Source of the DNA: Deltaproteobacteria bacterium
Lineage (GTDB): Bacteria > Desulfobacterota > DSM-4660 > Desulfatiglandales > HGW-15
Reading direction: 5' to 3'
Assembly: GCA_024641835.1 (NCBI GenBank)
Contig: JAHECH010000096.1
Location: forward strand, 1 to 10,178
DNA: 10,178 nt
The stretch's first letter is position 1. Each line of letters begins with the position of its first letter. Of the stretch, positions 1-6,993 are shown piece by piece. Under the pieces are notes generated by a model that was not told where the DNA came from, did no database searches, and worked only from the letters and a program-made list of their open reading frames with translations. The position numbers were made by a program, and so were the translations under genes.

Positions 1-1
1 C

Positions 2-1621
2 GTTGCGATTCTCGATTATGCCGCAGGCCGCCATATGGGATTCTCCAGGTTCGTAAGCATCGGCAACAAAGCTGACATCAACGAAATAGACTTCCTTCAC
101 TATCTCAGGGATGATCCGGACACCAAGGTCATCATCATGTACCTGGAGGATATCACCAACGGCCATGCTTTCATCGAGATCGCCAGGGAGATCACCCTTA
201 CGGCAGGAAAGCCCATTCTCGCTCTGAAAGCGGGCCGTTCTCCTGAGGGAGCCAGAGCTGCAGCATCTCATACGGGTTCAATGGCTGGATCAGATACGGC
301 TTATGATGCCATCTTCATGCAGGGAGGCATTCAGCGAGTGGAGGGGGTGAGCGAGCTCTTCAATTACGCCCTCGCTTTCTCAACCCAGCCTCTGCCCCGG
401 GGAAACCGGATCGCCATCATCACCAATTCCGGCGGGCCGGGCATCATGGCTACGGATGCCCTCATCAGGCCGGGTATAAGCCTGGCTGCTCTCTCTGATG
501 AGACCAAGAGAAAACTGAGACAAGTTCTGCCCCCTACCGCGAGCGTTCAAAACCCGGTGGACGTGATTGGGGACGCCGGTCGCGAGCGCTACGAAGCCGC
601 CATCCGGTGCACAGTGGAGGATGAAGGCGTGGATGGTGCGATCGTGATTCTCGCTCCTGCGGCGACAACGGAAATTCTGGAGACTGCTCAGATTGTGCCC
701 CGCATTGCCGGGGACGTTAAAAAGCCCATCCTCTGCTCTTTCATGGGTCTCGTAGATGTTTCGCAAGGGGTGGAGTACCTGGAACAACACGGGATACCGA
801 ACTATGTCTTCCCTGAAGAAGCATCCAGAACCATAGCAGCCATGATCCGGTATGCAGACAACCTGGTACAAAAGGGGAAAAGACGAGAAGTCTTTCGTCT
901 TCTCGAAGACCAGGAAAAGGCCTCAGCCGTCATCGCAGCGAAGCTCTCAGGACGAAAAGAATACTTCATGACAGAAAAAGAAGCTCACGAGCTTCTCATG
1001 TGCTACAGTTTTCCTCTTCTCAAGAGCCGTCTTGTGAAGGACCCCTCCGGGATAGCTGGCGCTGTTGAAGAGGTGGGTTTGCCCGTGGCCATGAAGCTCG
1101 ACTCACCCGACATTCTTCACAAGTCAGATGCGGGAGGCGTCCGCCTCAGGATCAGATCTGCTGGAGAAGCAGAGAATGTTTTCCACGAGATCATTCAAAG
1201 CGCCAAATCATACAAACCCTCGGCCTTGATCAGGGGGATTCTCATCCAGGAGATGGCCCGGGATGGGGTGGAAGTCATTCTCGGTTCCACCAGAGATCCC
1301 AGGTTCGGGCCCATCTGTATGTTTGGATTGGGCGGTATTTTTGTGGAGGCGATGAAGGACGTCACCTTCCGTCTCGCTCCCATGTGGGAAACAAGCGCGG
1401 AAAACATGATCCAGTCCATCAAGGCTTACCGGGTCTTGCAAGGGATACGGGGCAGGCCGCCTGCCGACATCAAGGCAGCAAAGCTTTGTATTTTGCGACT
1501 TTCGGAAATGGTCTCCAACCACCCCGAAATTGCCGAGCTTGACATTAACCCGCTCATCCTTTATCCCGATGGACAGGGTTGCGTTGTTGCGGACGCCCGC
1601 ATCATCCTTTCGAGAAAGTGA
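2..1621 (+). CDS. Acyl-CoA synthetase (ADP-forming), fused alpha-beta type, 5'-truncated by window edge
   Basis: This family interconverts acyl-CoA + ADP + phosphate and free acid + CoA + ATP in the cytoplasm. The reading frame is open to base 2, and the residues before the first ATG (position 35) already match the family (VAILDYAAGRHMGFS), so that ATG is internal. About 539 residues are visible; fused members have roughly 700, so the N-terminal CoA-binding domain lies outside. Visible in order: the succinyl-CoA-ligase-like flavodoxin domain with the ASHTGSMAG motif, whose His (codon 269-271) is the phosphorylated residue in this family; a second flavodoxin-like domain beginning RIAIITNSGGPG; and a C-terminal ATP-grasp domain (from about base 965) with SPDILHKSDAGGV (His at 1118-1120), FGLGGIFVEAMKDV and ELDINPL. 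The acyl substrate cannot be told from sequence. It may recover ATP from an acyl-CoA made by neighbouring pathways. A probable terminator follows at 1694-1735. Confidence 0.93.
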   Translation, partial: VAILDYAAGRHMGFSRFVSIGNKADINEIDFLHYLRDDPDTKVIIMYLEDITNGHAFIEIAREITLTAGKPILALKAGRSPEGARAAASHTGSMAGSDTAYDAIFMQGGIQRVEGVSELFNYALAFSTQPLPRGNRIAIITNSGGPGIMATDALIRPGISLAALSDETKRKLRQVLPPTASVQNPVDVIGDAGRERYEAAIRCTVEDEGVDGAIVILAPAATTEILETAQIVPRIAGDVKKPILCSFMGLVDVSQGVEYLEQHGIPNYVFPEEASRTIAAMIRYADNLVQKGKRREVFRLLEDQEKASAVIAAKLSGRKEYFMTEKEAHELLMCYSFPLLKSRLVKDPSGIAGAVEEVGLPVAMKLDSPDILHKSDAGGVRLRIRSAGEAENVFHEIIQSAKSYKPSALIRGILIQEMARDGVEVILGSTRDPRFGPICMFGLGGIFVEAMKDVTFRLAPMWETSAENMIQSIKAYRVLQGIRGRPPADIKAAKLCILRLSEMVSNHPEIAELDINPLILYPDGQGCVVADARIILSRK

Positions 1622-1693
1622 AAAAGAAGGGTTCTGGTTTTGATTGGCAGCCTGTTGCCCAAAACAATTCGAGACCCGCTGCCAGTGGCTGAT

Positions 1694-1735
1694 GGTGCCC
1701 TCTCTGAAATTCCTGGTGAGAGGGCGCCGTCTTTT
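1694..1735 (+). terminator. Probable rho-independent terminator of the acyl-CoA synthetase gene
   Basis: An 11-bp stem pairs 1694-1704 (GGTGCCCTCTC) with 1718-1728 (GAGAGGGCGCC), with one G-U wobble and a 13-nt loop. GTCTTTT follows at 1729-1735. It lies 73 bp after the stop codon of the synthetase. The loop is larger than usual and the T-tract is short (four Ts), so termination may be incomplete. The T-tract is also the outer 5' strand of the larger fold described at 1729-1827. Confidence 0.65.
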
Positions 1736-1827
1736 CATGGCTTACCCATGGGGGAAACCGCAGCCATCCTGTAAGGGTGGAATGCGCAGGGGGCAGGACT
1801 CCTCCGTGGGTAAGTCATAGAAAAGAC
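1729..1827. ncRNA. Candidate structured RNA element (23-bp stem, three-way junction) upstream of ltaE
   Basis: Bases 1729-1751 pair with 1804-1827 to give 23 base pairs, with two G-U wobbles (1740-1815 and 1749-1806) and one bulged A (1819). Inside are two smaller helices. One is CGCA 1759-1762 with TGCG 1783-1786, continuing into CCATCC 1764-1769 with GGGTGG 1775-1780 and loop TGTAA. The other is AGGGG 1788-1792 with CTCCT 1799-1803 and loop GCAGGA. The junction strands are GGGAAAC (1752-1758), a single C (1787) and none before 1804. It begins directly after the terminator stem and ends 133 bp before ltaE. It could be a leader element, a small RNA, or a palindromic repeat. It matches no riboswitch class I recognise. 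G-U pairs suggest plus-strand RNA, but the strand is not proven, and the fold was made by hand. Confidence 0.45.
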
Positions 1828-1830
1828 CAA

Positions 1831-1877
1831 CCCGCCTCAGGCGGGCCAGCCCGGAGCCTCGGTATTGAAGAGGAGGC
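1831..1877. repeat. Two adjacent hairpins in the ltaE upstream region
   Basis: The first is a perfect 6-bp GC stem with a three-base loop: CCCGCC 1831-1836, TCA, GGCGGG 1840-1845. The second pairs GCCTC 1856-1860 with GAGGC 1873-1877 across a 12-nt loop. Neither is followed by a T-tract, so they do not look like terminators on the plus strand. They lie 3 bp after the larger fold at 1729-1827 and may belong to the same RNA. From 1878 to the ltaE ribosome binding site I see no further convincing structure. Confidence 0.4.
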
Positions 1878-1960
1878 ACCATCAGACCACCTAGAAAGCG
1901 CAACAGCATTTGGGCAACAGGACCTTGACATTTGACAGCGTGAAGGCAAAGGTGGTTTCT

Positions 1961-2980
1961 ATGAAAATCATTGATCTGCGAAGTGACACTGTAACAAAGC
2001 CAACCGCGGCCATGCGAGCAGCTATGGCTGAAGCGGAGGTTGGTGACGATGTCTATGGTGAGGATCCCACGGTCAACCGGCTCCAATCCATGATTGCTGA
2101 AATGACCGGCATGGAGGCAGCGCTTTTTGCAAGTAGTGGAACCCAGAGCAACCTTCTCGGCGTCATGAGCCACTGCGAAAGGGGCGACGAATACATCGTC
2201 GGGCAGCATGCCCATACTTACCGGTTCGAAGGAGGAGGTGCAGCAGTCCTCGGAAGCATCCAGCCTCAACCTCTAGAGTTTCAAGAAGACGGCACCCTGG
2301 ATCTAGAGGAAGTCGTCGCATCCATCAAACCCAATGATTTTCACTTTGCAAGAACACGCCTTCTCTGCCTGGAAAACACCCAGGAGGGGAAAGTCATCCC
2401 TCTCGATTATCTTGAGAGAGCCGAAGCCCTTGCCCGAGGGCGCGGGCTTGCTATCCATCTTGATGGAGCGCGCGCTTTCAATGCAGCAGTGAAGCTCGGG
2501 GTTCCCGTCAGGGAAATCACGATGCACTTCGATACGGTTTCAATCTGTCTCTCCAAGGGCCTTGGTGCGCCCGTAGGGTCTGTTCTGTGCGGTTCCAAAG
2601 CTGTCATTGAGAAAGCGAGAAGATGGCGGAAAGTCCTCGGGGGAGGCATGCGGCAGGCCGGGATACTGGCTGCCGCAGGCATTTACGCTCTTACCCACCA
2701 CGTGAAGAGGCTGGCTCAAGACCATGAAAATGCCAAACTCTTGGCAGAGGGACTTGCACAGATTGAGGAACTTGGCATAGATCCCTCCAAGGTCCAGACC
2801 AACATGATCTTCTTCAGCATGGACCCGTCCCGGTTCAAAGCCCTTCAGACCTACCTGAAAGGACGAGGCATTTTGATCAGCGGCCGTGAAAAGGTGCGCC
2901 TTGTGACTCATCTGGATGTGTCCAGGGATGGCGTGGGAACGACCATTGAGGAATTCAAGAATCACTTTGCCAAGGCATGA
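1961..2980 (+). CDS. ltaE: Low-specificity L-threonine aldolase (PLP-dependent)
   Basis: The enzyme cleaves L-threonine or L-allo-threonine to glycine and acetaldehyde, a cytoplasmic source or sink of glycine. The protein is 339 residues, the usual family length. It begins MKIIDLRSDTVTKPT, the typical N-terminus. The site AAAGGTGG (1948-1955) lies 5 bp before this ATG; an in-frame ATG at 1910 would add 17 residues foreign to the family and has no such site. Visible family features: SSGTQSNL at 58-65 (phosphate binding), His83 (stacks on PLP in E. coli LtaE), HLDGAR at 166-171 with Asp168 and Arg171, and the Schiff-base lysine Lys199 in SICLSKGLGAP. No key residue is missing. It has its own upstream structured region and is probably transcribed apart from the preceding gene. 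A role linked to the transport genes is not evident. Confidence 0.94.
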   Translation: MKIIDLRSDTVTKPTAAMRAAMAEAEVGDDVYGEDPTVNRLQSMIAEMTGMEAALFASSGTQSNLLGVMSHCERGDEYIVGQHAHTYRFEGGGAAVLGSIQPQPLEFQEDGTLDLEEVVASIKPNDFHFARTRLLCLENTQEGKVIPLDYLERAEALARGRGLAIHLDGARAFNAAVKLGVPVREITMHFDTVSICLSKGLGAPVGSVLCGSKAVIEKARRWRKVLGGGMRQAGILAAAGIYALTHHVKRLAQDHENAKLLAEGLAQIEELGIDPSKVQTNMIFFSMDPSRFKALQTYLKGRGILISGREKVRLVTHLDVSRDGVGTTIEEFKNHFAKA

Positions 2981-3002
2981 ATCCGAAACAGCCCGTTTAT
3001 GA

Positions 3003-3031
3003 TTGACACATAGAGGCAATCCACATATATT
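3003..3031 (+). promoter_or_regulatory. Sigma70-type promoter for the binding-protein/CoA-ligase genes
   Basis: A perfect -35 box TTGACA (3003-3008) and a near-consensus -10 box TATATT (3026-3031) are separated by exactly 17 bp. Transcription would start near 3038, giving a leader of about 100 nt before the binding-protein ATG. It begins 22 bp after the ltaE stop codon. No clear operator or terminator was seen between ltaE and this site. The leader is AT- and T-rich, with T-runs near 3060 and 3085. Confidence 0.75.
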
Positions 3032-3120
3032 CTGCGCAACGCCGAACAACTGTTAATTATTTTTCTCTCAGATCACTTCTTCTTTTTTATAAGTATCTCT
3101 AAACCCCAACAACCTTAAAG

Positions 3121-3129
3121 AAAGGAGGT
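3121..3129 (+). promoter_or_regulatory. Strong Shine-Dalgarno site for the binding protein
   Basis: AAAGGAGGT ends 8 bp before the ATG at 3138. It is close to the full anti-16S complement and the strongest ribosome binding site in the window, as expected for a binding protein made in excess over its membrane partners. Confidence 0.85.
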
Positions 3130-3137
3130 TTCGTACT

Positions 3138-4409
3138 ATGAAGAAAGGACTCCTCATTTGTGCGATTCTGTCCATCGGTCTTTTTCTTTTGGTCGGAGAT
3201 GCGGTGAAGGTCGGAGCGGTAGAGCCGATCGTTATTGGCGCACCCATACCGCGAGCCTCAACGTACGGTCAGAACTGTGAAAGGTCTATGATTCTGGCCA
3301 TGGAGGAGATCAACGCGGCTGGCGGCATCAAACTGGAGGGCACAGGACGGCCCATCCAGCTGGAGATCGTGGATACCCGCGATGAAGAGCCGGGCGTTCC
3401 GACGAGCGAAGTCCTTCTGGCCATAGAGAAATTGATCCTCGACAAGAAAGTGAAAATCCTCGCTGGCGGCCCTGTCATGTCAGAAGTTTGCCTTGCAGCC
3501 CTCGACGTCTATCCCAAATACAAGGTCATAGGTTTGATCAGCGCAGGATGCTGGACCCCGGGCTGGCATAAGAAGTGCGGAAGCAACATCGAATTATACA
3601 AATATGCGTTCAAGCCGAGCGGAAATGTGCTTTACTGGGTCAATGACCTAGTGAGGCTGCTGAAACAGATCAAAGAGAAGCATCATTTCAGCAAGATGTA
3701 TATCACTGTGGCTGAGGCCGCTCACGCCAAGGCGGCTGCAGAAGCTGTGGAAAAGGGCGCAGTTGCCCAGGGATGGAACGTCGTGGGAAAGGAAGTACAC
3801 CCTCTTGCCACAACGGATTTCTCCATGATGCTTAGGGATGTGAAAAAGACAGGTGCTCAGGTGCTTTTTATCTGGGATCATACGCCCGAGTCCCTTGCCT
3901 TGGTACGGCAATGGCACGATTACAAGATACCCGCAGCAGCGATTGGCTTTGTAGGCCCGACCGAGGATCCTGATATGTGGAAGCAGACCAAAGGGAAAGT
4001 GGCCTATCTGGTTGAGTGGGGCGGGGAAGGGGGTACTCTTCCCAATCAGCGGATCACGCCTCTTACAAAACCCTTTTTTGAGGCATACAAAAAAAGATGG
4101 GGTGTTGAGCCTCGGGGAACCGGGAATGTTCCAGGCTATTCGGTCCTCTACCTACTGAAGAACGCGATTGAAAGGGCTGGAACCCTGGACACGGACATCC
4201 TGGTCAAGGCCATAGAAGAAACGGATATGACCACGGTGGGAGGAAGGTTCAGGTTTGATAAATCTAACCACCAGGCCATCTACGGTCCTGACCCTAAAGA
4301 AACACTAGTGGGTCAAGCCTTGCAGTGGCAAGACGGAAAAAGGGTAACCGTCTGGCCTCAGGCCATTGCCACTGGTCAATTCAAGTTGCCTCCTTGGATG
4401 AAAAAATGA
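3138..4409 (+). CDS. Periplasmic substrate-binding protein of a branched-chain-amino-acid-type (LIV/HAAT) ABC transporter
   Basis: This is a soluble periplasmic receptor that captures the ligand and presents it to the LIV-type permease. The 423-residue protein starts with a Sec signal peptide: MKK, a hydrophobic stretch at about 4-20, and a likely cleavage site after VGA at residue 27. There is no lipobox cysteine. The mature part opens with PIVIGAPIPRASTYGQ and continues with AMEEINAAGGI, then IEKLILDKKVKILAGG, the usual order of the Peripla_BP_6 (type 1 periplasmic fold) family. The ligand cannot be assigned; family members bind branched-chain amino acids, amides, short-chain acids or aromatic acids. 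It is followed 90 bp later by an acyl-CoA ligase, while livHMGF lies on the opposite strand beyond that ligase. Co-transcription with the ligase is likely. Confidence 0.9.
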   Translation: MKKGLLICAILSIGLFLLVGDAVKVGAVEPIVIGAPIPRASTYGQNCERSMILAMEEINAAGGIKLEGTGRPIQLEIVDTRDEEPGVPTSEVLLAIEKLILDKKVKILAGGPVMSEVCLAALDVYPKYKVIGLISAGCWTPGWHKKCGSNIELYKYAFKPSGNVLYWVNDLVRLLKQIKEKHHFSKMYITVAEAAHAKAAAEAVEKGAVAQGWNVVGKEVHPLATTDFSMMLRDVKKTGAQVLFIWDHTPESLALVRQWHDYKIPAAAIGFVGPTEDPDMWKQTKGKVAYLVEWGGEGGTLPNQRITPLTKPFFEAYKKRWGVEPRGTGNVPGYSVLYLLKNAIERAGTLDTDILVKAIEETDMTTVGGRFRFDKSNHQAIYGPDPKETLVGQALQWQDGKRVTVWPQAIATGQFKLPPWMKK

Positions 4410-4499
4410 CGATGACAGGGTCGCGCAGAGGATCATGTAAAGGTATTTCTGGGACCCGATACCAAGGAGAGGTGGCGGGGCAATCGGCGGTGCGGAGAC

Positions 4500-6212
4500 A
4501 TGGCGGAACCCAAAGAACTCATCTACGGACAGGTTGGTGAATACCAAAAGACCATTTACGACGAAACTGTGTTTGCCGCCTTCGAGCGAATGGTCGAGAC
4601 CTACCCCGACCGGCCGGCTCTCATCTACCTTGGAAAGACCTGGTCTTATGCAGGGCTGAAGGAACTAATCGACAGGTTCTCGAATGCTCTCTACAACCTT
4701 GGGGTCGAGCATGGCGACAGGGTCATGCTCTATATCCCTAACTGCCCTCAGTTCATCGCGGGATTTCTAGGGATCATGAAAGCTGGAGCAACGCCTGTTC
4801 CCGTATCTCCGATCTATACGCCCTACGAGATTGAATACCTTCTCAATGATTCCCAAGCAAAGTACATCCTTTGCCAGGATACGAACTCCGGCTATGTCAA
4901 GGAGGTTTTTTCGAAGACCCGCCTGAAGAGCATGATTGTAACGAACTTCGCAGACCTCCTCCCTTGGTGGAAGCGGGCTGTAGGAGCCTTATTTGACAAG
5001 ATTCCTCACGGCGTCGTTGAAAAAGGAGAGGGCGTCTACTTCTTCAAAGATCTTATTGAAAAATACCCTCCCACGCCACCAAAGGTGGAGATCAACCCGA
5101 GAGCGGATCTGAGCAGGCTCCTCTATACAGGTGGTACTACAGGATTTCCAAAGGGTGTCCCCACCAACCACACTGCAGTGGTGAGCTTTGTAAGCGAAGT
5201 CCGCCAGATCAGCCAAGGGTATGTGGGAGAGGGGGGCAAGGATGTGCTCATCATGATCAACCCTCTTTTCCACGAGATGGCCCAGGGGATGACCATGGCC
5301 TGGGGTTTGACCATGGGGAACCCTGTTGTGCTCATGCCGATTCCTGACGTGGACGCGATCCTGGACGCCATCCAACGGTATGAAGTGACATTGATGCTCG
5401 GCGTGCCTACCCTCTATCGGATGATTCTTGAGCATGACCGGGTGGACCTTTACCATTGCCCTACTCTCAGGTACTGTCTTTGCGGGGCTGACAAGCTTCC
5501 TCCAGAGGTAAACGCCAGGTGGAAGGAGAAGTTCGGCAAACCCATTTTTCAGTGTTACGGCGCCACGGAAGTGGGTTTTACAAGCACCACTCCCTTTGAC
5601 CGGGAGCCTTCGCCAGACTCGGTAGGGATCCCCTTGCCCTCCAGGGAGGTGAAAGTGGTAGACCCCGAAACCCTTCAGCCTGTGCAGGTCAATGAGGTGG
5701 GCGAGGTGCTCGTCCGCTGCGAATATACTTTCAAGCACTATTGGAACAAGCCTGAAGAGACGGCCCGTTCGTTTGTGCCTGTGAACGGAAGAGTTTTCTA
5801 CAGGATGAACGATTTCGCACGCCTCGGCGAGGACGGCCAGCTCCACTTCGTGGACAGGGGGGTAGATATCATCAAGTACAAGGGTTACAGGGTTTCCGCT
5901 TCCGAGATAGAAGCAGTCCTCCAGGGCCATGAGGCGGTGATAGGAGCATGTGTCGTCGGAGTTCCTGATGCGAGGACAGGAGAAAGGATTAAGGCGATCG
6001 TTGTCCTCAAAGATGATGCAAAAGGAGCCAGCTCTTCTGAGCTGCTTCGATGGTGTAGGGACAGACTCGCACCCTACAAGGTTCCCAAATATATTGAGTT
6101 CCGGGATATGCTGCCCAAATCCAAGGTGGGGAAGCTGCTCCGCCGGGAAATCAGGGATGAAGAACGGAGGAAGGCAGAAAAGAAAAGCGACAAACCCTCT
6201 GCAGACCGCTGA
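4500..6212 (+). CDS. AMP-forming acyl-CoA synthetase (fatty-acid/aryl-CoA ligase family)
   Basis: It activates a carboxylic acid with ATP to an acyl-adenylate and then to acyl-CoA, releasing AMP and pyrophosphate. The 570-residue protein has the ordered ANL-superfamily motifs: the P-loop YTGGTTGFPKG at 209-219, the YGATE motif at 353-357, the ribose-binding aspartate in FYRMNDFARLGEDG (Asp438), DRGVDIIKYKGYRVSASEIE at 452-471 at the hinge to the small C-terminal domain, and the adenylation lysine Lys545 in PKSKVGKLLRRE. The common TGD is replaced by MND, keeping the Asp. The C-terminus ends in a charged tail. The chain length or ring substrate cannot be told. Only a poor GGAG (4494-4497), 2 bp from the ATG, is visible; no better in-frame start was found. 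It probably shares the promoter at 3003-3031 with the binding protein and may activate the imported acid. It converges with livF, 25 bp apart, with no obvious terminator between. Confidence 0.92.
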   Translation: MAEPKELIYGQVGEYQKTIYDETVFAAFERMVETYPDRPALIYLGKTWSYAGLKELIDRFSNALYNLGVEHGDRVMLYIPNCPQFIAGFLGIMKAGATPVPVSPIYTPYEIEYLLNDSQAKYILCQDTNSGYVKEVFSKTRLKSMIVTNFADLLPWWKRAVGALFDKIPHGVVEKGEGVYFFKDLIEKYPPTPPKVEINPRADLSRLLYTGGTTGFPKGVPTNHTAVVSFVSEVRQISQGYVGEGGKDVLIMINPLFHEMAQGMTMAWGLTMGNPVVLMPIPDVDAILDAIQRYEVTLMLGVPTLYRMILEHDRVDLYHCPTLRYCLCGADKLPPEVNARWKEKFGKPIFQCYGATEVGFTSTTPFDREPSPDSVGIPLPSREVKVVDPETLQPVQVNEVGEVLVRCEYTFKHYWNKPEETARSFVPVNGRVFYRMNDFARLGEDGQLHFVDRGVDIIKYKGYRVSASEIEAVLQGHEAVIGACVVGVPDARTGERIKAIVVLKDDAKGASSSELLRWCRDRLAPYKVPKYIEFRDMLPKSKVGKLLRREIRDEERRKAEKKSDKPSADR

Positions 6213-6237
6213 CGGCTCACCGCCTCAAACCAAGGAA

Positions 6238-6993
6238 TCAGAGACCAAAATAAGCCTCTTTTACATCCGGATTGTCCAGAAGCTCTTTGCCACTCCCTTC
6301 AGCGACCAGCCCTCCATTCTCGAGGACATAGCCATGTTCGATGATCGGGAGAACGGGGCGGGCATATTGCTCGGAAACGACCACAGTGATCCCTGTTTCC
6401 CTGTTGATATCTCGCACTGCTTTTGCAAGCCTCACTTCTATGATAGGGGCAAGGCCGAGGAGCGGTTCGTCCAGGAGTAGAAGCTTGGGCTGGGCCATGA
6501 GAGATCTTCCGATGGCAAGCATCTGCTGCTCACCGCCGCTCAGGAAACCTCCCAGCCTCCTCTTGAGCCGCTTTAGTTCAGGAAAGAGATTGAAGACGTA
6601 TTCCAGGGTCTTTTTTGCCTGGTCTCTGGTTGCCAGGTATCCACCCATTTTCAAATTCTCAAGGGTGCTGCTCTCGGGAAAAATGAGCCGTCTCTCCGGG
6701 CAGAGTACGATGCCCTTCTTCGCCCTTTGACTCGGTTCAACCCACAGGACGTCTTCTCCCCGGAAGATGATCTCTCCGGTGAACGTAATCCTTTCTCCCC
6801 CCTTCATCTCCTCCTTTTTCTTGACATCCAGTATGATGCCCGAGATGCAGTACATGAGCGACGACTTCCCTGCACTGTTGGACCCGAAGACGCCGACAAT
6901 TTGACCCTCATGAACCTCCATGTTGACGTTGTTGACTGCCACCGCGTTTTCATAGAACAAAACGAGATTCTTCACCTGAAGCATGGGACTCAC
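6238..6993 (-). CDS. livF: LIV-type ABC transporter ATP-binding protein, LivF-like
   Basis: One of the two ATPase subunits that power the LIV-type importer at the inner face of the membrane. The 251-residue protein has Walker A GSNSAGKS (37-44), the ABC signature LSGGEQQ (151-157) and Walker B LLLLDE (171-176) followed by PLLGLAP. As in known LivF proteins, the H-loop histidine is absent: the sequence there is VVVSEQYARP, with Glu208-Gln209. The usual PEGRR segment reads CPERR (98-102). A lysine/glutamate-rich stretch (DVKKKEEMKGG, about 56-66) between Walker A and the next strand makes it about 12-15 residues longer than common LivF. The start is GTG at 6993: AGGAGA (7001-7006 on the plus strand) lies 7 bp upstream of it, but 16 bp from the later ATG at 6984. 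It overlaps livG by 4 bp (GTGA), implying translational coupling. Last gene of the operon. Confidence 0.92.
   Translation of the reverse strand: MSPMLQVKNLVLFYENAVAVNNVNMEVHEGQIVGVFGSNSAGKSSLMYCISGIILDVKKKEEMKGGERITFTGEIIFRGEDVLWVEPSQRAKKGIVLCPERRLIFPESSTLENLKMGGYLATRDQAKKTLEYVFNLFPELKRLKRRLGGFLSGGEQQMLAIGRSLMAQPKLLLLDEPLLGLAPIIEVRLAKAVRDINRETGITVVVSEQYARPVLPIIEHGYVLENGGLVAEGSGKELLDNPDVKEAYFGL

Noticed and set aside
1689..1760. CTGATGG near 1689 and GGAAAC near 1753 recall hammerhead ribozyme core sequences.
   Set aside because: The CUGANGA core is not intact, and GAAA does not follow the stem that would be stem II, so the three-way core cannot be formed.
1772..1788. TAAGGGTGGAATGCGCA resembles the T-box antiterminator motif AGGGTGGNACCGCG.
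   Set aside because: The CCGCG part does not match, the GGGTGG is paired inside a local hairpin, and I see no stem I with specifier loop upstream nor a following terminator. Chance resemblance is more likely.
1729..1827. Interpretation of the long inverted repeat as a miniature transposon.
   Set aside because: No target-site duplication is visible at its ends, no second copy is in the window, and the interior forms specific helices. It remains possible but unsupported.
1925..1937. Two TTGACA boxes (1925-1930 and 1932-1937) as a promoter for ltaE.
   Set aside because: No -10-like hexamer lies 16-18 bp downstream of either, and such a promoter would start inside the coding region.
1910..1960. 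Earlier in-frame ATG for threonine aldolase at 1910.
   Set aside because: It adds 17 residues not found in the family, has no good ribosome binding site, and the ATG at 1961 has AAAGGTGG at correct spacing.
4442..4463. GGTAT/ATACC inverted repeat between the binding-protein and ligase genes as a terminator.
   Set aside because: The stem is only 5 bp with a 12-nt loop and is not followed by a T-tract; the two genes are more likely co-transcribed.
4989..5930. 313-codon open frame on the minus strand inside the acyl-CoA ligase.
   Set aside because: It lies fully antisense to a well-supported ANL-family gene and its translation is rich in His and Arg with no recognisable domain; it is a codon-bias shadow.
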